A DNA stretch of 33,341 nucleotides from CAZIVE01 sp964542435. GTDB lineage: Bacteria > Bacteroidota > Bacteroidia > Bacteroidales > Tannerellaceae. The stretch is taken from the NCBI GenBank assembly GCA_964542435.1, contig CAZIVE010000020.1, positions 1 to 33,341 on the forward strand, in the 5' to 3' direction. The position numbers and the translations under genes were made by a program. This document shows positions 7,441 through 13,704 of this stretch, piece by piece. The first letter of the stretch is position 1. Each line of letters starts with the position of its first letter. The notes under the pieces were generated by a model that was not told where the DNA came from, ran no database searches, and saw only the letters and a program-made list of their open reading frames with translations.

Positions 7441-8043
7441 ATGAAGAGAATCTTTTTGATTGTCGTTTTAACGATGATGTATATCACTTCTGCGTTCTGC
7501 CAGAAAACGGACGGATACGGATTCGAAGACGGCTGTCTTACTGTAGTAGATGCGGGCGTCGGTGCATCAATCGGTCGTTACGGCGACAAGGCAAGGTCGG
7601 TTTACATCTCACATATCACGCCATTCGCTGATTCGTTTTTCCTCGGTGTGGGTTTCGGATTCCATCATCTGCAGGAATACCAAACCACCTCCTTGCCGCT
7701 CTATTTAGAAGCTCGCTATTATTTCGTTGACAAACCATTTTCTCCCTTTGTCGATTTGAAGGCCGGAACCTATTTCTACTTATCTACAGATCGTGTGAAT
7801 ACCGATCAGGAATATTCGATTGCAAAAGGGAAAAAGAAGGAAGCCAAGGATTGTCCGCTCTTCTTCAGTCCGTCAATAGGAGCGAAGTGGAGAATCGCCG
7901 ATTCTTTCGGTCTCCAGGCAACACTCTCGGATGCGGAATATATGATGTGCGTCTATAACGAGAATGCAAAGAAATATAGCAATCGTTTCGTCGGTAGTCT
8001 GACGTTCAGCTTGGGTATCTATTTTCAGATAGCAGGATTCTGA
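7441..8043 (+). CDS. Small outer-membrane beta-barrel protein, unknown function
   Basis: This is a 200-residue protein. Residues 1-20 are a Sec signal peptide (MKR, then a hydrophobic core, then SAFC^Q). The rest alternates hydrophobic and polar residues in strand-sized blocks (for example LGVGFGFHHLQ, LYLEARYYF, ADSFGLQATLS), and the protein ends in an aromatic (IYFQIAGF) as outer-membrane barrels do. It resembles 8-stranded OmpA/OmpX-sized barrels, but no named family is recognised. A Lys-rich loop (about 129-139) could be extracellular. The start at 7441 is chosen because a consensus promoter overlaps the alternative start at 7408. It is a single gene closed by a bidirectional terminator. 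Confidence 0.75.
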   Translation: MKRIFLIVVLTMMYITSAFCQKTDGYGFEDGCLTVVDAGVGASIGRYGDKARSVYISHITPFADSFFLGVGFGFHHLQEYQTTSLPLYLEARYYFVDKPFSPFVDLKAGTYFYLSTDRVNTDQEYSIAKGKKKEAKDCPLFFSPSIGAKWRIADSFGLQATLSDAEYMMCVYNENAKKYSNRFVGSLTFSLGIYFQIAGF

Positions 8044-8066
8044 AAAAGGTATGCTTATAGACAAAT

Positions 8067-8100
8067 AAAAAGGGCATGATGAGTGCCCTTTTCTTTTTTC
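8067..8100. terminator. Bidirectional terminator between 7441 gene and long minus-strand operon
   Basis: AAAAGGGCA (8068-8076) and TGCCCTTTT (8084-8092) form a 9-bp hairpin with a 7-nt loop and T-rich (plus) or T-rich (minus) flanks. It can stop both the barrel gene (+) and the operon ending with the permease (-) at 8111. Confidence 0.8.
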
Positions 8101-8110
8101 TGTTTCGAAA

Positions 8111-9115
8111 TTATATAAATAGATTGATCCCTATGGAAAACAAGATGATGAGCAGGCAGATAACGGCGGTGAGCAGACCGGCTACGCGTTTTCCTAAATA
8201 CTTTGCCAACATCACGATGGATGAGATACAGATTGCCGAAGAGCTCAGCGAAAACGCCATCGCACTACCGATGTTCAAGTCGGTGTATTGAAGAAACGGC
8301 TTTAGGAATATCACATCGGCACCGTGGCACATGTAAATTGGAATTCCGAATAGTGTCATGATGATGGATGCATAAGGTTCAGCGTTGAGGTTGAAGTTGT
8401 GGAGAAGTTCTTTGATATCGATCATGGCAAAAGTGAAGCTGAGGCATCCTGCTAAAAGAATGTAGGGCATCAGCTTTTTTAGAATCTTCATCGTTTTGAC
8501 AAACGGATCACGATCTGTCACGACATCGCATCGGCGGGAGCAAGCTCCGTTCTCTGTCCAATTTTCCCAGTGCATGGTTTTTACGGCCAACTCCACAATC
8601 CAACCGGCAGCAAATGAGAGTAGAAAGGAACAGACGATGCGGATCACCATATATTGGAGGCCTAAAACCGTGTATGATAAAAAGATGATGTAGGGATCGA
8701 GAAGAGGAGCAGCACAGACGAATGTAATAATCACCTTGAGCGATGTGCGCTTTTTCATAGAGTCGATGAGAGGAACTACGCCGCAGGAGCAGACGGGAAG
8801 AATGGAAGCATAGGTGAAAGCCAATATCTGATTTTTCGGATAGAATCTCTTGATTTTCCTAAAGTACTGTTCGGCAATGACACCAATCATAATGCCTAAG
8901 ATGACGACAACAAAAAGTTCAACGACATTCTCGAGGAGATAGAAACACCATTTTGGCATCGAACTATAAATGATACATTTGGTATGGTCGCCATCATAGA
9001 GACCATTCAGATTCATATAGAGCGTGTCAGCCACTAAGGCAAACAACGCCAAAAACACTATGATTCGAGCCGTCCATTGCGGCGAGGATAACTTCATTTG
9101 AACTGTATTTCCCAT
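8111..9115 (-). CDS. ArsP/DUF318-type permease with CxC motif
   Basis: This 334-residue integral membrane protein has about 8-9 hydrophobic segments. LPVCSCGVVPL (C109, C111) in one segment is the signature of the ArsP_1/DUF318 permease family (PF03773); the later IYMCHGADVIFLKPF is also family-like. Characterised relatives export organic arsenicals, while many others have no known substrate. Paired Cys in the membrane path suggest a soft metal(loid) or thiol-reactive substrate. It is the last gene of the minus-strand operon, starting 5 bp after the preceding gene stops, so it should be co-expressed with the ferredoxin lipoproteins and TonB-dependent transducer. That context differs from the usual arsR-linked setting. 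Family call is strong; substrate is open. Confidence 0.85.
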   Translation of the reverse strand: MGNTVQMKLSSPQWTARIIVFLALFALVADTLYMNLNGLYDGDHTKCIIYSSMPKWCFYLLENVVELFVVVILGIMIGVIAEQYFRKIKRFYPKNQILAFTYASILPVCSCGVVPLIDSMKKRTSLKVIITFVCAAPLLDPYIIFLSYTVLGLQYMVIRIVCSFLLSFAAGWIVELAVKTMHWENWTENGACSRRCDVVTDRDPFVKTMKILKKLMPYILLAGCLSFTFAMIDIKELLHNFNLNAEPYASIIMTLFGIPIYMCHGADVIFLKPFLQYTDLNIGSAMAFSLSSSAICISSIVMLAKYLGKRVAGLLTAVICLLIILFSIGINLFI

Positions 9116-9120
9116 AATCT

Positions 9121-9483
9121 TTACTTTATGATAAAAGTTTCTTGTCTGAAAAATGACTCTTTGTCAGTGTCTCTTGTAATCGTCACTTTTGCTTTCTTCC
9201 CGGCATCGGCTGTGACTTGAATGACCAGATATTTCCGGAAGATATTATTCGGGCATTGGCTCCATTGTGTCTTTACAAGGTCCTTGCATCCGGAATAATA
9301 CAGATAGGTCTTCCTCATTCCTTCAAGGCAGCTTTGTGAACTAAGCTTCATGACTACGGTCAGATGAATGGTGTCACCTTGATGATAGAACATTTTCTTC
9401 CCATCGGGATAATTGACGGTAATCTGAGAAAATGCCTTGAAGGAGAGGATGACGAAGAATGTTATGAAAAGGAATCTTTTCAT
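9121..9483 (-). CDS. Small exported Ig-like protein (paralogue of 13271-13642 product)
   Basis: This 120-residue protein has a signal peptide (1-20, ending KAFSQ). The mature part is beta-rich with three Cys (C52, C66, C77). Its pattern GD.I.LTV....L....C (36-52), QW at 73-74, then a V-x-V-T/A strand and K-K-x-x-I/V-T matches the second small protein of this operon at 13271-13642, pointing to a common Ig-like fold. No named family is recognised. The start codon overlaps the stop of the ferredoxin lipoprotein gene by one base (TGATG), so translation is probably coupled. It is likely periplasmic and a partner of the ferredoxin lipoproteins or of the membrane polyferredoxin; that is inferred from context. 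Confidence 0.7.
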   Translation of the reverse strand: MKRFLFITFFVILSFKAFSQITVNYPDGKKMFYHQGDTIHLTVVMKLSSQSCLEGMRKTYLYYSGCKDLVKTQWSQCPNNIFRKYLVIQVTADAGKKAKVTITRDTDKESFFRQETFIIK

Positions 9484-9758
9484 CAGTTGGACGAAATAGC
9501 TTTATAACTGCAGGCGTTGTAGCATTTTCCGCAACCGATGCATTTGTCCTGATCAATTTTTACATATTGTGTCGTGCCGTCGCTTTCCAATGAGATGGCA
9601 TGCTGGCCACAAACGGAAATGCATGACAGGCAAAGTGCACATTTAGAGTTGTTGACTGAATACGTTGTCTCATACTTGTCGCAACTGTTAAAGAGCACCA
9701 TTACCATAGTGACGGCAAGGAATAGGAGTCCGACGACTCTGTTCTGTTTTGTTTTCAT
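9483..9758 (-). CDS. Small 2[4Fe-4S] ferredoxin lipoprotein
   Basis: This is a 91-residue protein. Residues 1-25 are a hydrophobic signal with a lipobox-like LFNSC, making C26 the likely lipidated residue. Then come two [4Fe-4S] motifs: C40-x2-C43-x2-C46-x3-C50 and C73-x2-C76-x2-C79-x3-C83. This is a bacterial-type ferredoxin placed outside the cytoplasm. The Pro that often follows the fourth Cys is replaced by Gly51 and Ser84. The longer in-frame start at 9851 would lie inside the preceding gene and bury the signal peptide, so the ATG at 9758 is chosen. It lies 26 bp after the BIg2-ferredoxin gene and overlaps the next gene by one base. It probably passes electrons between the inner-membrane polyferredoxin and the outer-membrane components. 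Confidence 0.85.
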   Translation of the reverse strand: MKTKQNRVVGLLFLAVTMVMVLFNSCDKYETTYSVNNSKCALCLSCISVCGQHAISLESDGTTQYVKIDQDKCIGCGKCYNACSYKAISSN

Positions 9759-9784
9759 ATCGGATTGTTTGATATTGGATTGAA

Positions 9785-10603
9785 TTAATTGGTCGTCTTC
9801 ACGATGGCATGATGACCGCAGCGACTGTAACATTTCCCGCAAGCGGTACATTTCGTCTGATCGATATAGGCCTTTCTGTTACTGATTGTGATTGCTCCGT
9901 TCGGACATGCAGACAAGCAGTTGCCACAACCGGTGCAGCTGGATGAACTGACGGTGTATTTTGTAGTTGCAGCCGTGGTGATGGAAACAGTGATGGTGGC
10001 TGTCGCTGTCAGTCCGCCATTGGTCTTCACGGTTATCACAGCCGTACCGTTCGCAACTGCCGTGACAAGTCCTGACTGACTGACAGTCGCTACGGAGGTG
10101 TTGCTGCTTGACCATGTAAAGGTTACGTTCGTCGCATTCGTTGGAGTGAGGCTCGTTGTGAGTTGAGTCGTTGCTCCGACAGCGGCTAAGGTTGCAGAGG
10201 TAGCGCTTAAGGATACGGAAGTTGCTGTCACAACATTCTCTGTCACTGTTACATCGCACGAGGCACTTATTCCATTCACCGTTACGGTGATGACTGACGT
10301 GCCTTGTGTGATAGCTGTCACAGTACCCGTTTGGCTGATTGTTGCCACGCTTGTATTACTGCTCGACCAGGTCGCATCAGAAGCTGTGACAGAATAATTG
10401 CTAACCAATGATAACGTAGCTGTTTCGCCTGTTGTCAGATTTAGGGAGGTTTGCGAAAGGCTTAATGTTTGAGTCTCCGCTGTCACTGTCGTTCCCGTTG
10501 TCTCAGTCCCGTCGCCCACGATAGGATCGTCAGTGCTGCAAGAGACCAATATCCAGCCAGCGGCGACAGTAATAAAAAGAATGAAGAATGCTATATTTTT
10601 CAT
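9785..10603 (-). CDS. BIg2-BIg2-ferredoxin fusion lipoprotein
   Basis: This is a 272-residue protein. Residues 1-21 are a signal peptide with lipobox LVSC, so C22 should be lipidated. The following S-T-D-D-P resembles the acidic export signals of Bacteroidetes surface lipoproteins. A Thr-rich linker runs to about 46. Two BIg2 (bacterial Ig-like group 2) domains follow (about 47-121 and 128-207), each with WSSSNTSVAT and a closing TVTVN or TVSI strand. The C-terminus is a 2[4Fe-4S] ferredoxin: C223, C226, C229, C233 then C252, C255, C258, C262. The combination puts a low-potential electron carrier at the end of a rigid stalk on the outer membrane or cell surface. The gene lies 12 bp after the barrel gene. 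I know no characterised protein with this layout. Domains are clear; the surface location is inferred. Confidence 0.88.
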   Translation of the reverse strand: MKNIAFFILFITVAAGWILVSCSTDDPIVGDGTETTGTTVTAETQTLSLSQTSLNLTTGETATLSLVSNYSVTASDATWSSSNTSVATISQTGTVTAITQGTSVITVTVNGISASCDVTVTENVVTATSVSLSATSATLAAVGATTQLTTSLTPTNATNVTFTWSSSNTSVATVSQSGLVTAVANGTAVITVKTNGGLTATATITVSITTAATTKYTVSSSSCTGCGNCLSACPNGAITISNRKAYIDQTKCTACGKCYSRCGHHAIVKTTN

Positions 10604-10615
10604 TTTGATAGATAA

Positions 10616-11950
10616 TTAGAATGTAAATCTAAATTCCAGTTTGCCGCACATGGTCTGAACATGATTATAATGCAGGACCGTGTTGGTAAGTTCTAGATTC
10701 GGATAATCCAGCATGCCGACCATTGCATTCACCAAAACGTATTTGCCGAAATTTTTGCTAACGCCAAAGTCAAGCTCTTTCATTTTGGTCAGAGGCGATG
10801 TGTAGTAGTCCGGCACAAAACCATAGTTTCCACCTAGCGTGGAGGCTTTTGTCTGCATGACTCCCTGAATCTTTATGGATGTCTTTATGGATGAGAAAGA
10901 ATGTTTCACACCTAACATCACGACAGGATTCTCCAAAACATCCTGACGCAACATATCTCCCATAAACAGATTGCTGAATGAATTGACCGGCCGAGCGCCG
11001 TTATCGATGGCGCTGTATCCCAAATATCGTGCATAGAGACTGGTGTTTTGCGATGCGCCCCACTGGATTTTCTTTTCGGCACTTACATTGTAGATGACTG
11101 CTTTGTTGTTGTCGGAATACTGGTATAAGACCTCCGGCTTTAGTTGAATGCCAGCAATGTTCAGCTCTGAATAGAGGCCGCTCGAGAATACGGTTTTGTT
11201 TATCTGGCGCCCAAATTCAGTGTAGGCCACGCCCCCGATTTTGTCGAGAGAAAAGAAAGGCGAAGATTCGTTGCCAAATTCGTCAACGGCTTTTTCCGGA
11301 AGGAACGAAAAGGTGGCCATTCCAAAGTTCGTGTCGCCAAAGTCGTTTCCCACAAATGAACGCGGGCGTCCTACGACTATATCATTATAAAGATATCCCA
11401 GCGTGCAGAAACGTCCGTTGCGAGCAAACTCCTGCATGACCGAACCTCCGATGGCGTTCAGTCTGAAGTTCCCGGTCCGTAAAGAATAATTGGCTCCCAC
11501 GATGCGCTCGTTCAGCAGATAATCTTCATCACCCTTGGCTGATTGAAGTCCGAGGGTCAAAGTGCTATTATCTCCGTTGTATCTGTAGAATGCTTCGCGA
11601 AGGCCAGGCAGAATTTTACTGGTGCGATCGGATTTGTGAGTGACCGTTTCCCCGGCGTCGTCGCTGAAAGAGAGTTCTTTGTTCGTTCCTCTTGTCCATG
11701 CTTTCAATCCTCCTTCCAGATAAAAGCTGCTTTTCCCGATCCCGTAATTTAATCCTAAGAACACCATCGTGTTTCCGGCATAGTTGTTTTTTATCCAGCC
11801 GGCGGAAGTCGTGATCTCAGAACTCCACATCAGATTGCTGTCGCCAATAGGTTTGAGCGTGGCTCCCAGACGGCTCGGACATTCCCATTGAGCGTAAACT
11901 CCGAAGTCCGTCGTGATGATCAACAGAATGATTGTTGCTATTCGTTTCAT
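10616..11950 (-). CDS. Outer-membrane beta-barrel protein of ferredoxin operon
   Basis: This 444-residue protein has a signal peptide (1-20, ending VYA^Q). The mature part is full of amphipathic strands (for example STLTLGLQSA, NFRLNAIGGSV, TSLYARYLGYSA, YVLVNAMVGML) and ends CGKLEFRFTF, with the C-terminal aromatic expected for BAM-inserted barrels. A 16-18 strand porin-like barrel fits the length. No family is recognised; there are only a few Cys and no heme or Fe-S motif. Its start overlaps the stop of the membrane polyferredoxin gene by 4 bp (ATGA), and the BIg2-ferredoxin gene follows 12 bp later. By analogy to MtrB-type porins it may hold or admit ferredoxin lipoproteins across the outer membrane, but it could equally be a substrate channel. 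Confidence 0.75.
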   Translation of the reverse strand: MKRIATIILLIITTDFGVYAQWECPSRLGATLKPIGDSNLMWSSEITTSAGWIKNNYAGNTMVFLGLNYGIGKSSFYLEGGLKAWTRGTNKELSFSDDAGETVTHKSDRTSKILPGLREAFYRYNGDNSTLTLGLQSAKGDEDYLLNERIVGANYSLRTGNFRLNAIGGSVMQEFARNGRFCTLGYLYNDIVVGRPRSFVGNDFGDTNFGMATFSFLPEKAVDEFGNESSPFFSLDKIGGVAYTEFGRQINKTVFSSGLYSELNIAGIQLKPEVLYQYSDNNKAVIYNVSAEKKIQWGASQNTSLYARYLGYSAIDNGARPVNSFSNLFMGDMLRQDVLENPVVMLGVKHSFSSIKTSIKIQGVMQTKASTLGGNYGFVPDYYTSPLTKMKELDFGVSKNFGKYVLVNAMVGMLDYPNLELTNTVLHYNHVQTMCGKLEFRFTF

Positions 11951-13266
11951 TTGATATGATTTTTAATTTGATTCTTTCTGCATGCCGTGGCACACTCTCC
12001 GCAAGCAATGCAGTTTTCGTTGTCGATAAGAGACTTCTCGCCACATCTCTTTACGGCATGCATGGCACATTCCTTAGCGCACAAACCGCAGTTTATGCAG
12101 TCCGAACCTATGGCCATTCGTCTTGCTCCCGGCAATCTCGAGATCCATCCAAGTATCACACCGACAGGACAGATCGTCCTGCAGAAGGGCCTGTATATTA
12201 ATACCGATGACAACAGCAGCAAGGCGAGTAGAGCAATGCTCACCCAATCTGTAAAGATGAGATTAAAGAGTGTCTTGAAAGGATCATATTGACAGAATAG
12301 GTTCTGTCGCATCAGTATCAGCTGCAGAATCCATAAGGCGAAGATGGTATATCTCGTGACCCGCAGATATCTTTGGCTCTTCTCTGTGGCCCAGATTTTC
12401 AATTTTGGAGACCGGAAAAGAAAATCCTGTACTCCGCCAAGATGACACAACCATCCGCACCAGATCCGTCCGAAAAGGTATGTGGCGACAACGAGCAACC
12501 CCAGCCATAGCAAGTGGCTCCAAACCATGCTCCAATTAAAAATGCCGGATATCAGATCCTGGAAGCTGCTTATCATGCAGTTGCAGCCGCCTCGGTAAAA
12601 TCCGAACCATGCGACTCCGGCAATCAGAAACAAACCTCTAAAACGCACAAATGACGGATGCTTGATACCGAGGCTTATCAAAGCAATAAGCAGAAACGCA
12701 AGAATCGGATCCAAAACATCCGGATTGGTCATCCATTTTGTGGATGTCTCTGACGGAGCCGCCGTTGCCATGTTTGTCGTAGTTGCATCAAAGCTGCTGA
12801 ATTCGTCAGAAAGAGCGGCTGTTGAATCAGATACTGACGCAGATGAATCTCCGGCTGTCGCCAAAGTGTCAACGGTCGGAACGGAAAGCGTTTTTCCTTG
12901 GGAAACAATCTTGCAGTTCAGATCCGCATTTGAATACTCAACGCATTGATTAGAACTGGAACTGCCGACAAACAGCGAGCCTGTGACGATGATGATGACA
13001 GCGGCTCCTATCCCGATGATATATTTCTTCTTGTAATTGGAAAACAGCCAGACTGTCCCTATCAATGCCAGTGCGTCGATGAACAAGGTATTGACCAGAC
13101 CTTTGCTTGAATTCTCCGATTCGAACAACGGACAGCTTTTGTCGCAAACAGCCTCTTTTTGATTGAGGATGTTGGCAATGCTGTCTGCCGTTTGTCTGGA
13201 CACCTCTGGAAAGGCTGCGGTCAGAGTGAAGGCAAAGAATACGATCAACAGGATCTTACGCGTCAT
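11947..13266 (-). CDS. NapH/NosR-type membrane polyferredoxin
   Basis: This is a 439-residue protein. An N-terminal signal or membrane helix (1-20) is followed by C41-x3-C45, two membrane helices (about 57-100), and a periplasmic Ser/Thr/Ala-rich stretch (about 101-180) with C108 and C118. The C-terminal core has several helices with GGCNC (C228, C230), GRIWCGWLC (C270, C274) and RPFCRTICP (C362, C366), the paired CxxxC motifs of the NapH/NosR/YccM (Fer4_5) family. Two classic [4Fe-4S] motifs follow: C390/393/396/400 and C419/422/425/429. Such proteins move electrons between the quinol pool or cytoplasmic donors and periplasmic acceptors. The N-terminal extension is not part of simple NapH, and no FMN-binding domain as in NosR is present. 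It overlaps the barrel gene by 4 bp and follows the Ig-like gene by 4 bp. It is the probable inner-membrane entry point of the electron path. Confidence 0.87.
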   Translation of the reverse strand: MTRKILLIVFFAFTLTAAFPEVSRQTADSIANILNQKEAVCDKSCPLFESENSSKGLVNTLFIDALALIGTVWLFSNYKKKYIIGIGAAVIIIVTGSLFVGSSSSNQCVEYSNADLNCKIVSQGKTLSVPTVDTLATAGDSSASVSDSTAALSDEFSSFDATTTNMATAAPSETSTKWMTNPDVLDPILAFLLIALISLGIKHPSFVRFRGLFLIAGVAWFGFYRGGCNCMISSFQDLISGIFNWSMVWSHLLWLGLLVVATYLFGRIWCGWLCHLGGVQDFLFRSPKLKIWATEKSQRYLRVTRYTIFALWILQLILMRQNLFCQYDPFKTLFNLIFTDWVSIALLALLLLSSVLIYRPFCRTICPVGVILGWISRLPGARRMAIGSDCINCGLCAKECAMHAVKRCGEKSLIDNENCIACGECATACRKNQIKNHIK

Positions 13267-13270
13267 GACT

Positions 13271-13642
13271 TCAGTCTTTTGGTAAGGTGAATGTTCCCGT
13301 TCCGCCCTCTTTCGTACAGGTACGTACAGCCATCAGTGTAATTCTTTTTTTGTTGTCGTTGAGAACTTGGGCTGTGACCGTCCGTTCGTATCGCGTCGGG
13401 CTGGTCTGTTTCCATTGCGAGGCACTGAGTACTTTCATGCCGTCAACTTTGAATTTCGTCTCGGCAGGAGCTACGTTGCAGACGCGATGTGTAAGAGCCA
13501 GTTCGACGGTGATCTCGATCACATCGCCCGGTTTGCAATCTTTCTTGTTCCCATTCACCTTGAAGTTGAAATCGCAGGCTTGAGCCGTTGCGAATGCTGA
13601 AAAGACAATCAGCAGCACTAAAAACAATCTTTTTTGCATCAT
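13271..13642 (-). CDS. Small exported Ig-like protein (paralogue of 9121-9483 product)
   Basis: This 123-residue protein has a signal peptide (1-20 or 1-22, ATAQA). The mature part is beta-rich with C23, C36, C55 and a Cys near 111. GDVIEITVELAL, C55, SQWKQ and a V-x-A-Q-V strand align in order and spacing with the protein at 9121-9483, although sequence identity is low. The fold looks Ig-like, similar in size to the C-terminal Ig-like domain of CcoG/FixG-type polyferredoxins; that comparison is only a suggestion. The gene lies 62 bp after the TonB-dependent transducer and 4 bp before the membrane polyferredoxin, so it opens the redox part of the operon. A start at Met1 or Met2 is equally possible. 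Confidence 0.7.
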   Translation of the reverse strand: MMQKRLFLVLLIVFSAFATAQACDFNFKVNGNKKDCKPGDVIEITVELALTHRVCNVAPAETKFKVDGMKVLSASQWKQTSPTRYERTVTAQVLNDNKKRITLMAVRTCTKEGGTGTFTLPKD

Positions 13643-13664
13643 ACTCGATTTATTAAATTCGAGT
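13643..13664. promoter_or_regulatory. Dyad directly upstream of Ig-like gene start
   Basis: ACTCGA (13643-13648) and TCGAGT (13659-13664) form a 6-bp inverted repeat immediately before the ATG at 13642, in the only sizeable gap (62 bp) of the operon. It could be an mRNA hairpin modulating translation, an RNA-processing site or an operator. There is no T-run, so it is not a standard terminator. Confidence 0.35.
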
Positions 13665-13704
13665 ACTATACCGAAAAGTTTTTTCTATGCCCTAACGGTG
13701 TTAA

